NCBI RefSeq assembly: GCF_004570845.1
Contig: NZ_SPQZ01000002.1
Coordinates: 558,001-622,000 of the forward strand
Source of the DNA: Orlajensenia leifsoniae
GTDB lineage: Bacteria; Actinomycetota; Actinomycetes; Actinomycetales; Microbacteriaceae
Length of the DNA: 64,000 nucleotides
Direction: 5' to 3'
Part shown: piece by piece, positions 8,591 through 17,453 of the stretch
Layout of the letters: each line of letters starts with the position of its first letter
Position numbering within the stretch: position 1 is the first letter of the stretch
The notes under the pieces: generated by a model
Database searches by the model: none
Seen by the model: the letters and a program-made list of their open reading frames with translations, nothing else
Told to the model about the DNA's origin: nothing
Position numbers and translations under genes: made by a program

Positions 8591-8610
8591 TCAGCGCTGA
8601 CGATGGCTTC

Positions 8611-8638
8611 GGGCCGCATCCCTTCGGGGGTGCGGCCC
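8611..8638 (+). terminator. glnA terminator
   Basis: 11-bp GC-rich stem (one T-G wobble) closed by the loop CTTCGG and followed by GTTCTCGT. It starts 20 bp after the glnA stop. Confidence 0.75.
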
Positions 8639-8741
8639 GTTCTCGTCTCGAGGGACGCCGCGCCGTTCTCCGACTTTGCTCACCGGGTTCCGCGCCGATA
8701 GCGTGAATCCGAAACGCCCATCGACTGGAAGGCCCCGTGCA

Positions 8742-9533
8742 ATGCGAGTGACACCCCGTGTCTGGATCGGCTTCGCCATCTTCATCGGCTACGTGTTCGT
8801 CATCTACCTCGTCACCAAGCTCAGCGGTGTTCCCTTCCCCGAGATCGGTACGTCCGCCGAGAGCACCTGGCGCGGGGCGGTTCTCGACCTGTCGATAGCC
8901 GCCGTTCTTCTCGCGATCACGACGTCGATGCTGGGCTGGTGGCGAGCCGCGTTGTTCGAGCGGAAGCGCTCCCACCACACCTGGCCGATCTTCGTGCCGA
9001 TCATCATGTTCCTCGCCGCCATCGCCAACCTCTTCACGACCGACTGGACGAAGTTCGACGCCTCGTTCGTGTTGTCGCTGATCGCACTGGGACTGTTCGT
9101 CGGATTCTGCGAGGAGCTGATGTCGCGCGGCCTCGTTCTCACCTCGTTCCGCTCCCGGCTTCCCGAGGTGTGGGCGTGGCTGCTGACCACGCTGCTCTTC
9201 GGCGGGATGCACTTGGTCAACGCTGCGCTCGGCGCGCCCCTGTCGAATTCGCTGGCGCAGGCGGGGCTCGCTGCGATGTCGGGTACGGCCTTCTACATCC
9301 TGCGGCGCACCACCGGATCGCTGATCTGGGCGATGGCGCTGCACGGACTCTGGGACGTCTCGGTGTTCGCCGTCGGCTTCGCGCCACTCGGCACACCGTT
9401 CGGGTCGTTCCTCGGCCCGGTCGTCGGCGTGCTGTCGCTCGCCGTCGTCTACTGGGTGATCAAGGGCGCCGACGAGAAGCCGCTGGTGACTCCTCAGCCG
9501 GTGGTGGGCGGCGCGGTCTCTGCGAAGGCGTAG
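8742..9533 (+). CDS. CPBP family intramembrane protease
   Basis: 263-residue polytopic membrane protein with about 7-8 helices. The three CPBP/Abi motifs are present in order: EELMSRG (the EExxxR box), FGGMHLVN and HGLWD, which supply the glutamates and histidines of the intramembrane metal site (family knowledge). Bacterial members are linked to bacteriocin self-immunity or to membrane protein processing; nothing nearby points to a substrate. The frame stays open to 8676, but ATG 8742 has GGAAGG upstream and begins just before the first helix. A bidirectional terminator separates it from the convergent ice-binding-like gene. Confidence 0.85.
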   Translation: MRVTPRVWIGFAIFIGYVFVIYLVTKLSGVPFPEIGTSAESTWRGAVLDLSIAAVLLAITTSMLGWWRAALFERKRSHHTWPIFVPIIMFLAAIANLFTTDWTKFDASFVLSLIALGLFVGFCEELMSRGLVLTSFRSRLPEVWAWLLTTLLFGGMHLVNAALGAPLSNSLAQAGLAAMSGTAFYILRRTTGSLIWAMALHGLWDVSVFAVGFAPLGTPFGSFLGPVVGVLSLAVVYWVIKGADEKPLVTPQPVVGGAVSAKA

Positions 9534-9563
9534 GACAGGAGCGCGAGAGCTTTGAGCCGACGA

Positions 9564-9595
9564 AAGCCCTCGGGACATTCCGGTCCCGAGGGCTT
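9564..9595. terminator. Bidirectional terminator
   Basis: Perfect 13-bp stem (AAGCCCTCGGGAC and its complement) with a 6-nt loop between two convergent genes. A-T pairs at its base give short U ends in both directions. Confidence 0.8.
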
Positions 9596-9651
9596 CGCAT
9601 GCGAGTGGCGGCGCCTACCCGGCCATCACGCGTCTCGCGTTGCGAGAGGCG

Positions 9652-10839
9652 TCAGAGGCGGTGTGCGCCGCCGGGCTTCCTCCGCAGGATCGGGACGAAC
9701 AACAGCACAGCTCCGAGACCCAACAGCGTTGCGGCCAAGAGCGGAGAGAACCCGAGGTCCGGTCCTGTCGCAGGAAGACTCGGCCCGGCCGGAGCCGCGA
9801 GTCCCACGACGGGCGCGACCGGCGGCGTCGAGGAGTCCGGCAGTGCCGCGTCGATCGTGACGGAGTAGGCGACGGTCGTGTCGGGGGCGGTTCCGTTGCT
9901 CGCGGTGATCTCGAACTCGTAGGTGCCCTCTTCGGTCGGCTGGCCACTCAGGACGCCTGTCTCCTCGTCCAACACGACTCCGGTGGGGAGCGCGCCGCTG
10001 GAGACCGTGTACGTCGGGCTGGGCGTGCCGCTCGCCGTGATGGTGTGGGTATACGCCTCGCCGGCACGGCCCGCAGGCGGCGCCTCGGAGGTGATCTCCG
10101 GACTGGTGGTCACGGTTCCCGGCTCGGTATCGCATCCGGTCGGGGCGATGAGCCTGTTGGTGTCCAAGGTGACGGCGCCCGTTCGGGCAAGGAGCCGGCC
10201 GGTGATGGTGGCGGCCGTCTGCGCGGTGATGGACACGTCTGCCATGACGGTCCCCACGAACTGGGCACCGGGCTCGATCGTGGCTGAACTGCCGACCTGC
10301 CAGAAGACGTTGCACACACTGGCTTCGCCCGTGACCGTGATGATGGCACCCGAGGCTATCGTCAGGGTCGACGCCGCCTGGAAGACCCACACCGATTCGG
10401 CGGTGCCCTCCAAGGTCAACGCGCCGGTGACCGAAAGCTCGCCGCCGGAGTAGACGCCGGGTGTCAGGGACTGGCCGGTGAGATCGCCGAGTCCTGTCGC
10501 CATCGGTGTCAGGCTCGCCGCAACTCCATACGCCGTCGTCAGGTCGTCTTGAGCGAGCGCGGCCACGGCATCCGTCGGGTGGATCGTCCCGCCGGTGATT
10601 CCGGGTGGAAAGCCCGTGATGGACGTGCCCGGACTGACACCCAGGTCTTCGTCCAGAACCGAGAGGCCCGTGTTGGTCACGGTCGAGGAGCCCAGCACGG
10701 AGAACTGCGCTGCGGTCCCGAGATCGACGGGCCCGTCGATCGCCGTGTCCGCGTTCGCCGCCGATGCCTGCCCGGCCACAGCGAGAACTGCGAGCACGGT
10801 GGCTGCGCATCCGATACGAATACCTGAAAAATTGACCAA
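9652..10839 (-). CDS. Ice-binding-like (DUF3494) protein with LPXTG anchor
   Basis: 395 residues. Parts in order: signal peptide (hydrophobic run ATVLAVLAVAG, cleavage near QASA-A); a DUF3494 ice-binding-like domain of about 200 residues, with the family's LGTAAQFSVLGSSTVTNTG opening and repeated AGAI/GGxIHPTDA turns; a putative Ig (He_PIG) domain with the PTGVVLDEETGVLSG motif; a Pro-rich spacer; and a sortase signal, LPATG at about 355-359, then a hydrophobic helix and the basic tail LRRK. It should be exported and linked to peptidoglycan. DUF3494 domains bind ice or act as adhesins in cold-adapted microbes. The start is probably TTG 10839, after a GGGGACGGGA purine stretch; ATG is absent at this position. 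No sortase gene is in the window. Confidence 0.88.
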   Translation of the reverse strand: MVNFSGIRIGCAATVLAVLAVAGQASAANADTAIDGPVDLGTAAQFSVLGSSTVTNTGLSVLDEDLGVSPGTSITGFPPGITGGTIHPTDAVAALAQDDLTTAYGVAASLTPMATGLGDLTGQSLTPGVYSGGELSVTGALTLEGTAESVWVFQAASTLTIASGAIITVTGEASVCNVFWQVGSSATIEPGAQFVGTVMADVSITAQTAATITGRLLARTGAVTLDTNRLIAPTGCDTEPGTVTTSPEITSEAPPAGRAGEAYTHTITASGTPSPTYTVSSGALPTGVVLDEETGVLSGQPTEEGTYEFEITASNGTAPDTTVAYSVTIDAALPDSSTPPVAPVVGLAAPAGPSLPATGPDLGFSPLLAATLLGLGAVLLFVPILRRKPGGAHRL

Positions 10840-11000
10840 TGTTCGATCCCGTCCCCTAGGGAGGAACAAAGAATGCCAACGGTAGTCGACAGTGTCTGCG
10901 CCTCTGGCCAACCTATGCCCCGATGGGCGCACCACGACCGTTGAATCGAAAGCATGTACCGAAATGAGACATTCTCGATTTCGGTGGAATGCCCGGAGTT

Positions 11001-14000
11001 TCAGCCCGTGGTGGGCGGAGCGGTCTCCGCGAAGCCGTAGAACAGGCGCTCGAACACCGTGCGGGCACGACGCGTGGCGGCCAGGTAGTCCTGCTCGAGC
11101 TGCGCAGAGGACCCTGGCGGGTACGCGAGGATGCGGGCGACGCCATCGAGCTGGACGCGGTCGCTGGGAAGCACGTCCGCAGTCTTGTTCAGCCAGAGGG
11201 TCATGGCCGAGCGGGCGCGCGACGCGAAGATCCAAGCCGCGCGCAGGGTATCCGCATCCGTCTCGCCGATGAGGCCGGCCTCCGTCGCCCGGGTCAGGGC
11301 CTCGAGGGTGGACGGGGTGCGCAGCGCGGGGGTGGCGTGCGCGTGCTGCAGCTGAAGCAGCTGCACCAGCCACTCGACATCGCTGAGCGAGCCTCGTCCG
11401 AGCTTGAGATGACGGGTGGGGTCTGCGCCCTGCGGCAGACGCTCGTTCTCGACACGAGCCTTGATGCGGCGGACCTCGCGGATGTCGAGCTCGCTGAGCT
11501 CGATCGGGTATCGCACCGGCGCGGCCATCTCCTCGAAGTCGCGTTGCAACGACTCGTCGCCGGCGATGGCCCGGGCACGCAGGAGGGCCTGCGCCTCCCA
11601 GGTGAGCGACCAGCGCGCGTAGTACGCGCGATACGACTCGAGGGAGCGGGTGATCGGCCCGTTCTTGCCCTCGGGCCGCAGATCGACGTCGAGGTCGAGC
11701 GGGAGGATGGCCTCCTCGGTGAGACGCTTCACCTCGGCCACGAGGTGTTGGGCGCGCCGCTGGGCCATCTCGGGCTCCGCGGAGGTCGCACGGTGCACGT
11801 AGAGGACATCGGCGTCGGAGCCGAACCCGAGCTCCCGCCCGCCGAAGCGGCCCATGGCGATGATCGCGAACTCGATGCCGTCGTCGTCGGTGCCGCGGGC
11901 CGCCGCGAGGATGCCCGCGATGTGGTTGGCCGTGATGTCGGCCAACGCCCAGCCGAGTTCCTCGACCGTGCAGACGTCGAGGATGGAGGCGAATGCCACC
12001 CGCAGCACTTCACGACGCCGCATCGAGCGGAGGACGCCGGCCGCGGTATCGGACGAACCGTGCCTCGCCAGGATGGCGGCGGTCTCCTCCTGCAGAGCGG
12101 CGCGCGGGCGGGGGCGCAGCTCCTCGAGATCTTCGAGCCAGGCGACCGACTCGGGGATGCGGTCGAGCAGCTCTCCCACGAAACGCGAGCTGGAGAGGAC
12201 GCGGGTAAGACGCTGGGCGGCTCCCGACGAGTCGCGGAGCATGCGCAGGTACCAGTACGTGGAGCCGAGGCTGTCGCTGAGACGCCGGAAGGCCAGCAGG
12301 CCGTAGTCGGGATCGGCGCCCTCGGAGAACCACTGCAGCATCACGGGAACGAGGTGTCTCTGGATGGTCGAGCGTCGTGAGACCCCTGCGGTGAGGGCGG
12401 CGATGTGGGCGAGGGCACCGTGGGGATCGCGGAATCCGATGGCCGCGAGACGGGCCTCGGCCTGGGCGCTCGTCAACGCACGTCCATCGGCCGGCATGGC
12501 GGCGACGGCTGAGAGCAGCGGCCTGTAGAACAGACGCTCATGCAGGCCCCGAACGCGATGTTTGAGCTCCGCCCACAGCGTGGTGAGGGCCTCGGCGCTG
12601 TTGGCGAGACCTGTGGCACGAGCGATCGCGCGTCTGTCGTCAGGATCGCGCGGCATGAGGTGGGTACGGGTGAGCTGCCGGAGCTGGATGCGGTGCTCCA
12701 TGAGGCGCAGCATCCTGTAGTCGCGGGCGAACTCGGCGCTCTCGACCCGCCCGATGTAGCCGCCCTCGGCGAGGGCCTCGAGGGCGGGAAGGGTTCCGGC
12801 CGCGCGCACCGACGGATCGTCCTGGCCGTGCACGAGCTGCAGCAGCTGAACGGTGAACTCGATGTCGCGCAGGCCGCCGGGCCCGAGCTTGAGCTGCAGG
12901 TCCACCTCATCGTCGGGGATGTTGTCGGTGACCCGCTGGCGCATCGCCTGCACCGAGGCCACGAAGCCCTCGCGAGAGGCGCTGGTCCAGACCTTGGGGG
13001 CGATGCCGGCGAGGTAGCGCTCACCCAGGCCCACGTCACCGGCCAGCGGGCGCGCCTTCAGCAGCGCCTGGAACTCCCAGTTCTTCGCCCAGCGCTCGTA
13101 GTAGGCGAGGTGCGATTCGAGTGAGCGCACGAGGGCGCCGTCCTTGCCCTCCGGCCGCAGGTTCGGGTCGACCTCCCAGAGGCCGGGCTCGTTGCCGATG
13201 CCGTCGATGCCCCGGATGGTGAGCATCGCGAGACGGGTGGCGATGTCGACGGCACGTCCGGTCTCGAGGTCGGATGCCTCGGTTGCAGCAGCGACGAAGA
13301 TCACGTCGACGTCGCTCAGGTAGTTGAGCTCGGACGCACCGGCCTTCCCCATGCCCATGATCGTGAGCAGGGTGGCGTCGACCTCGGCGGCGGGGAACGT
13401 GCCCGGAGCTGCGACGGTGTCGGCTGAGCGTGACACGGCGATGCGGGCGACGGCGAGCGAGGCCTCCAGAGCTGCCGATGCGAGGTCCGAGAGGCAGGAC
13501 GCCACGGCGTCGATGCCGGCGACGGGGTCGGGCTGCTCGAGGTCGAAGGAGGCGATGCGGGCGAGCCAGCTGCGGTAGCGGATGCGCAACCGTGCCCACG
13601 CCGCCTCGTCGCCTGCGGAATCGGCGACGGCGCCGTCTGTGGCGACGCGCACGAGGTCGTCGCGCAGCTCTCCGGCTGTCGGCAGGGTCCGTAGCTCCGA
13701 CGCGAAGGATACGAGCTCCTCGGGGCGGCGCAGGAAGAACTCACGGAAGCCGGTCGACGCACCGAGGAGCCCCACCAGGCGGCCGGCGGCGTCGGCACGC
13801 TGAAGCACGCCGCGGACGGCATCCGGAGCCTGCCGCGTGAGAGCCAGCCCGCCGCCGAGTGCCGCGTCAGGCGACGCCGCGCGCGCGAACACCGGCAGGA
13901 GCTCACGGGCGTCGACGCCTGTCGCCCGCCCGAGCTCCGCGAGGTCGTCCGCCGCGGAGCTCAGGTCGGAGAAACCGACGCGCGCGAGTTCAGTGAGGGT

Positions 14001-14018
14001 GAAGCGCTGTTCCGACAT
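11001..14018 (-). CDS. glnE: Bifunctional glutamine synthetase adenylyltransferase/deadenylase
   Basis: 1005-residue GlnE, which adds AMP to the regulatory tyrosine of glutamine synthetase when nitrogen is rich and removes it when nitrogen is poor. Two nucleotidyltransferase domains are seen: an N-terminal one with LSDVDVIFVA (removing activity by analogy) and a C-terminal one with GSDADVLYVH (adding activity). Each is followed by a helical segment with a KLGxGxLxDIE/VE-type motif (KLGPGGLRDIEF and KLGRGSLSDVEW). Length matches the family. It begins 11 bp after the glnA2 stop, so the two are an operon. The likely target is GlnA1 at 7.2 kb. Confidence 0.96.
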   Translation of the reverse strand: MSEQRFTLTELARVGFSDLSSAADDLAELGRATGVDARELLPVFARAASPDAALGGGLALTRQAPDAVRGVLQRADAAGRLVGLLGASTGFREFFLRRPEELVSFASELRTLPTAGELRDDLVRVATDGAVADSAGDEAAWARLRIRYRSWLARIASFDLEQPDPVAGIDAVASCLSDLASAALEASLAVARIAVSRSADTVAAPGTFPAAEVDATLLTIMGMGKAGASELNYLSDVDVIFVAAATEASDLETGRAVDIATRLAMLTIRGIDGIGNEPGLWEVDPNLRPEGKDGALVRSLESHLAYYERWAKNWEFQALLKARPLAGDVGLGERYLAGIAPKVWTSASREGFVASVQAMRQRVTDNIPDDEVDLQLKLGPGGLRDIEFTVQLLQLVHGQDDPSVRAAGTLPALEALAEGGYIGRVESAEFARDYRMLRLMEHRIQLRQLTRTHLMPRDPDDRRAIARATGLANSAEALTTLWAELKHRVRGLHERLFYRPLLSAVAAMPADGRALTSAQAEARLAAIGFRDPHGALAHIAALTAGVSRRSTIQRHLVPVMLQWFSEGADPDYGLLAFRRLSDSLGSTYWYLRMLRDSSGAAQRLTRVLSSSRFVGELLDRIPESVAWLEDLEELRPRPRAALQEETAAILARHGSSDTAAGVLRSMRRREVLRVAFASILDVCTVEELGWALADITANHIAGILAAARGTDDDGIEFAIIAMGRFGGRELGFGSDADVLYVHRATSAEPEMAQRRAQHLVAEVKRLTEEAILPLDLDVDLRPEGKNGPITRSLESYRAYYARWSLTWEAQALLRARAIAGDESLQRDFEEMAAPVRYPIELSELDIREVRRIKARVENERLPQGADPTRHLKLGRGSLSDVEWLVQLLQLQHAHATPALRTPSTLEALTRATEAGLIGETDADTLRAAWIFASRARSAMTLWLNKTADVLPSDRVQLDGVARILAYPPGSSAQLEQDYLAATRRARTVFERLFYGFAETAPPTTG

Positions 14019-14029
14019 CCGTCAACAGG

Positions 14030-15367
14030 TCAGAGGATCTCGAGATTGGTGCGCAGCTCGTATGGCGTGACCTGGGTGCGATAGGCCGCCCACTCCTCGC
14101 GCTTGTTGCGCAGGACGTAGTTGAACACCTGCTCGCCCAGGGTCTCGGCGACGAGTTCCGAGTCCTCCATCAGCGACACGGCGTGGTCGAGGCTGGCGGG
14201 CAGGGCGTTATAGCCGAGAGCCCGACGCTCGGTGTCGGAGAGGCCCCACACGTTGTCCTCGGCCTCGGGCGGAAGCTCGTAGCCCTCCTCGATGCCCTTC
14301 AGTCCGGCGGCGAGGATGAGCGAGTACGCCAGATACGGGTTCGCCGCGGAATCGATGGCACGGTATTCGACGCGGGCGCTCTGACCCTTGTTGGGCTTGT
14401 AGAGCGGCACCCGAATGAGCGCGGACCGGTTGTTGTGGCCCCAGCAGACGAAGCTCGGAGCCTCTCCCCCGCCCCAGAGGCGCTTGTAGGAGTTCACGAA
14501 CTGGTTCGTGACGGCGGTGATCTCGGGCGCGTGACGCAGGAGGCCCGCGATGAAATGACGACCGGTCTTGGAGAGCTGGTACTGAGCTCCGGCCTCGTAG
14601 AAGGCGTTCGCATCGCCCTCGAACAGCGACATGTGCGTGTGCATGCCGGAGCCGGGCTTGTCGGAGAACGGCTTCGGCATGAACGTCGCGTAGACGCCCT
14701 GCTCGATGGCCACCTCCTTGATGACGGTGCGGAACGTCATGACGTTGTCGGCCGTCGTGAGGGCGTCTGCGTACCGCAGGTCGATCTCGTTCTGGCCGGG
14801 GCCTGCCTCGTGGTGACTGAACTCCACCGAGATGCCCAGGTCTTCGAGCATGCGCACGGAGCGGCGACGGAAGTCGTGGGCGGTGCCGCCCGGGACGTTG
14901 TCGAAGTATCCGGCGCTGTCGACGGGCTCCGGCCCGTTCTCGCCGTACTTCGACGACTTCAGCAGGTAGAACTCGATCTCAGGGTGGGTGTAGAAGGTGA
15001 AGCCGCGGTCGGCCGCCTTCGCGAGGGTGCGCTTGAGCACGTTGCGCGGGTCAGCGACGGCGGGCAGTCCGTCTGGCGTCGTGATGTCGCAGAACATGCG
15101 CGCGGTCGGGTCGACGTCGCCGCGCCACGGCAGGATCTGGAACGTCGTGGGGTCGGGATGCGCCAACAAGTCCGACTCGAAGGTGCGGGTGAGGCCCTCG
15201 ATGGCCGAGCCGTCGAATCCGAGGCCCTCGGCGAAGGCACCCTCCACCTCGGCTGGAGCGATGGCGACCGACTTGAGGGTGCCGACGACGTCGGTGAACC
15301 ACAAACGGATGAACTTGACTCCCCGCTCCTCGATGGTGCGAAGAACGAAGTCGCGCTGCTTATCCAT
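14030..15367 (-). CDS. glnA2: Second type I glutamine synthetase (GlnA2-like)
   Basis: 445-residue glutamine synthetase family protein. The catalytic motifs are conserved: HPEIEFY, GQNEIDLRYAD, GSGMHTHMS and NRSALIRVP. It is shorter than GlnA1 and the adenylylation region differs (EEGYELPPEAEDNVW), so control by the neighbouring GlnE is uncertain. In mycobacteria and corynebacteria such paralogs are dispensable for glutamine supply; other actinobacterial paralogs act on polyamines or other amines (family knowledge). Whether this one is a true glutamine synthetase is not settled by sequence. ATG is preceded by AGGAAAGGG. First gene of the glnA2-glnE pair; divergent from panB. Confidence 0.9.
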   Translation of the reverse strand: MDKQRDFVLRTIEERGVKFIRLWFTDVVGTLKSVAIAPAEVEGAFAEGLGFDGSAIEGLTRTFESDLLAHPDPTTFQILPWRGDVDPTARMFCDITTPDGLPAVADPRNVLKRTLAKAADRGFTFYTHPEIEFYLLKSSKYGENGPEPVDSAGYFDNVPGGTAHDFRRRSVRMLEDLGISVEFSHHEAGPGQNEIDLRYADALTTADNVMTFRTVIKEVAIEQGVYATFMPKPFSDKPGSGMHTHMSLFEGDANAFYEAGAQYQLSKTGRHFIAGLLRHAPEITAVTNQFVNSYKRLWGGGEAPSFVCWGHNNRSALIRVPLYKPNKGQSARVEYRAIDSAANPYLAYSLILAAGLKGIEEGYELPPEAEDNVWGLSDTERRALGYNALPASLDHAVSLMEDSELVAETLGEQVFNYVLRNKREEWAAYRTQVTPYELRTNLEIL

Positions 15368-15424
15368 CCGTGCCCTTTCCTAGACGTCCTCAGACTATCG
15401 ACCAACGGTGCGAGTTGACGTCGT

Positions 15425-15430
15425 TAGACT
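15425..15430 (+). promoter_or_regulatory. -10 element (TAGACT) of panB
   Basis: TAGACT lies 7 nt before the panB ATG at 15438, predicting a leaderless transcript. It supports this ATG over the GTG at 15408. Confidence 0.55.
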
Positions 15431-15437
15431 CGATGAC

Positions 15438-16292
15438 ATGCCAGAGCAGCCTTCCGAGGAGACCAATCCCTACGGCGGCGGAACCACGACGGGACCGCGG
15501 AGAGTGCGCACCAGGCACTTCCAGAACGCCAAGGCGAACGGCATCCCGATCACGGGATTGACCAGTTACGACCAGCTCACCGCTCGCATCTTCGACCAGG
15601 CGGGAATCGACTTCCTGCTCGTGGGCGACAGCGCGGGCAACAACGTCTTCGGCTACGACACCACGCTCCCGGTGACGGTCGACGAGCTGATCCCGCTGAC
15701 CCGCGCCGTCGCGCACGCCGCCAGTCGCGCCCTCGTCGTCGCGGACATGCCGTTCGGCTCCTACGAGACCGGTCCCGACGAGGCACTGCACACAGCGGTG
15801 CGCTTCATGAAGGAGACCGGTGCCCACGCCGTGAAGCTCGAGGGCGGCGTGCGCAGCTACAAGCAGATCCGGCGCATCGTCGGCGCCGGCATCCCGGTCA
15901 TGGCGCACATCGGTTTCACGCCGCAGAGCGAGCACGGACTGGGTGGACACATCATCCAGGGTCGTGGCAGCGGGGCGAAGCAGCTTCTCGAGGACGCGCA
16001 TGCGGTTCAGGATGCCGGGGCCTTCGCCGTCGTGCTCGAGATGGTGCCGGCGACGATCGCCGCGAAGGTCACCGAGCAGCTGTCGATCCCGACCATCGGC
16101 GTCGGCGCCGGGCCCGATGTCGACGGCCAACTGCTCGTCTGGACCGACTTCGCGGGGATGAGCGACGGCAGGGTGCCCAAGTTCGTGCGGCAGTACGCCG
16201 ACGTGCGGACGGTGCTCTTCGACGCCGTCACCCAGTACCGGGCCGACGTCGAGTCGGGCGTGTACCCGGCGCCGGAGCACAGCTACGAGTGA
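15438..16292 (+). CDS. panB: 3-methyl-2-oxobutanoate hydroxymethyltransferase
   Basis: 284-residue PanB, first committed step of pantothenate (coenzyme A) synthesis: transfers a hydroxymethyl group from methylene-tetrahydrofolate to 2-oxoisovalerate to give ketopantoate. Visible motifs: LTSYDQLTARIFDQAG, the metal-site region LLVGDSAGN with following aspartate (VADMPFGSYE), VKLEGG, and MAHIGFTPQ; the C-terminus carries IGVGAGPDVDGQLLVWTD. Length is typical. A GTG 10 codons upstream is in frame, but the leaderless promoter favours 15438. It is not next to other pan genes here. Confidence 0.95.
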   Translation: MPEQPSEETNPYGGGTTTGPRRVRTRHFQNAKANGIPITGLTSYDQLTARIFDQAGIDFLLVGDSAGNNVFGYDTTLPVTVDELIPLTRAVAHAASRALVVADMPFGSYETGPDEALHTAVRFMKETGAHAVKLEGGVRSYKQIRRIVGAGIPVMAHIGFTPQSEHGLGGHIIQGRGSGAKQLLEDAHAVQDAGAFAVVLEMVPATIAAKVTEQLSIPTIGVGAGPDVDGQLLVWTDFAGMSDGRVPKFVRQYADVRTVLFDAVTQYRADVESGVYPAPEHSYE

Positions 16293-16300
16293 GACCGGGG

Positions 16301-16489
16301 TCAGCGGTTGTCGGCCGCGTCCTCTTCCGCCCACTTGGCGCTGTTCTCACGCAACTTCTCCAGCGCGTGCTCTGCCTCGGCATGGGTGTCGAACGGGCCG
16401 ACACGATCTGCCGAAGCCGACTCGAAACCGTGCTCGACGGCGCCGGTCTTCATGTTGTACCAGTACTTGTGCTCGAGGTCTGAGGCCAT
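16301..16489 (-). CDS. Small SPOR-like domain protein
   Basis: 62-residue soluble protein, KYWYNMKTGAVEHG...DRVGPFDTHAEAEHALEKL. This compact unit (aromatic-rich strand, then a 'GPFDT..EAE.AL' helix) is widely conserved in actinobacteria and usually annotated as a SPOR-domain or hypothetical small protein. A peptidoglycan role is only implied by the SPOR name. ATG 16489 is preceded by TAAGAT at 6 nt, so it is transcribed divergently from ppgK through back-to-back promoters only 40 bp apart at their start codons. Confidence 0.75.
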   Translation of the reverse strand: MASDLEHKYWYNMKTGAVEHGFESASADRVGPFDTHAEAEHALEKLRENSAKWAEEDAADNR

Positions 16490-16495
16490 AGTGCG

Positions 16496-16501
16496 ATCTT
16501 A
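16496..16501 (-). promoter_or_regulatory. -10 element (TAAGAT), leaderless promoter
   Basis: TAAGAT on the minus strand 6 nt before the ATG of the SPOR-like gene. Confidence 0.5.
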
Positions 16502-16517
16502 CGACCGGGCGTCCCGA

Positions 16518-16523
16518 TAGTCT
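16518..16523 (+). promoter_or_regulatory. -10 element (TAGTCT) of ppgK
   Basis: TAGTCT 6 nt before the ppgK ATG; divergent from the TAAGAT box at 16496-16501. Confidence 0.55.
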
Positions 16524-16529
16524 GCTGTC

Positions 16530-17306
16530 ATGGCAGCGCAGCACGCGATCGGGATCGACATCGGCGGCACCGGCATCAAGGGAGCAGTGGTCGATCTCTC
16601 GACCGGTGAACTGGTGACGGACCGCATCAAGCTCTCCACTCCGAAGGGAGGAGAGCCCGAAGACATCGTCGCGACCGCCACGGAGTTGCTCGCCAAGCTC
16701 GAGAAGCACGCCGACGGCCTCGCCATCGGAGTCTGCTTCCCCGCTGTGGTGAAGAACGGGCGCACCATGTCGGCCGCGAACGTGTCGAAGAAGTGGATCG
16801 GCCTCGAGGCCGAGAAGCTGTTCGAGGAGCAACTCGGCCGAGACATCCATTTCGTCAACGATGCGGATGCCGCCGGCTATGCGGAGGCGCGCTTCGGTGC
16901 CGCCAAGGACGTTCCGGGCGTCGTCCTGCTCACCACGCTCGGCACCGGTATCGGCAGCGCCCTCATCAACGACGGTGTTCTCGTCCCCAACACCGAGCTC
17001 GGCCACCTCGAGCTGAACGGCCACGATGCCGAGAGCAAGGCCGCGTACTCCGCCATGGAACGCGAGGAGCTCGACTGGAAGCACTGGGCCAAGCGCCTTC
17101 AGAAGTACTACAGCCACCTCGAGATGCTCTTCACCCCCGACCTGTTCGTGGTCGGCGGCGGCGTCTCGAAGAACTACGAGGAGTTCCTCCCCTTCCTCGA
17201 GCTGAACACGAAGATCGTCCCGGCAGTGCACCGGAACAACGCGGGAATCCTCGGTGCTGCGGCGCTCGCCGTCGACCTCGGCGTCGGGGCAGCGCCCGCG
17301 AAGTGA
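16530..17306 (+). CDS. ppgK: Polyphosphate glucokinase
   Basis: 258-residue ROK-fold kinase that phosphorylates glucose using polyphosphate (and usually ATP) as donor; typical of actinobacteria. Features: phosphate motif IGIDIGGTGIKGA at the N-terminus, the NDADAAGYAEARFG catalytic region with the general-base aspartate, and TLGTGIGSAL. The C-terminus carries FTPDLFVVGGGVSKN. The usual length is 250-265 residues. The transcript is predicted leaderless. The kdp leader follows after about 75 bp in the same direction. Confidence 0.94.
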   Translation: MAAQHAIGIDIGGTGIKGAVVDLSTGELVTDRIKLSTPKGGEPEDIVATATELLAKLEKHADGLAIGVCFPAVVKNGRTMSAANVSKKWIGLEAEKLFEEQLGRDIHFVNDADAAGYAEARFGAAKDVPGVVLLTTLGTGIGSALINDGVLVPNTELGHLELNGHDAESKAAYSAMEREELDWKHWAKRLQKYYSHLEMLFTPDLFVVGGGVSKNYEEFLPFLELNTKIVPAVHRNNAGILGAAALAVDLGVGAAPAK

Positions 17307-17378
17307 GGAACTCGTGAGCGTTCCGGCCCTCACCGTGAGGAAGCCGTGAGGACCGGCATCCGCCCGCTCTGAGAAGAG

Positions 17379-17443
17379 TTCGATGAAGCACGTGGCCGAC
17401 GAGCCACTGCGCACGGCATCCCGTGCGCACCGTCTTCATCGGA
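17379..17443 (+). promoter_or_regulatory. Predicted structured leader of the kdp operon
   Basis: Reading outward to inward: an outer stem pairs CGATGAAG (17381-17388) with CTTCATCG (17434-17441), extendable by two pairs into the Shine-Dalgarno GGA. Inside are a 5-bp hairpin GTGGC/GCCAC (17392-17407) and, directly abutting, a perfect 9-bp hairpin TGCGCACGG/CCGTGCGCA with a 4-nt loop (17408-17429). Together they make a compact three-way junction. CGTCTTCATCGG recurs at 17465-17476 inside the first codons, so the 5' strand could pair there instead and enclose the ribosome site. This is a fold read by eye, not a known family to me. Confidence 0.4.
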
Positions 17444-17453
17444 AGAGATCCTC

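Noticed and set aside
9626-10810. 394-codon minus-strand ORF in another frame of the ice-binding-like gene
   Set aside because: Arg/His-rich; the frame at 9652-10839 has signal peptide, DUF3494 pattern and LPATG.
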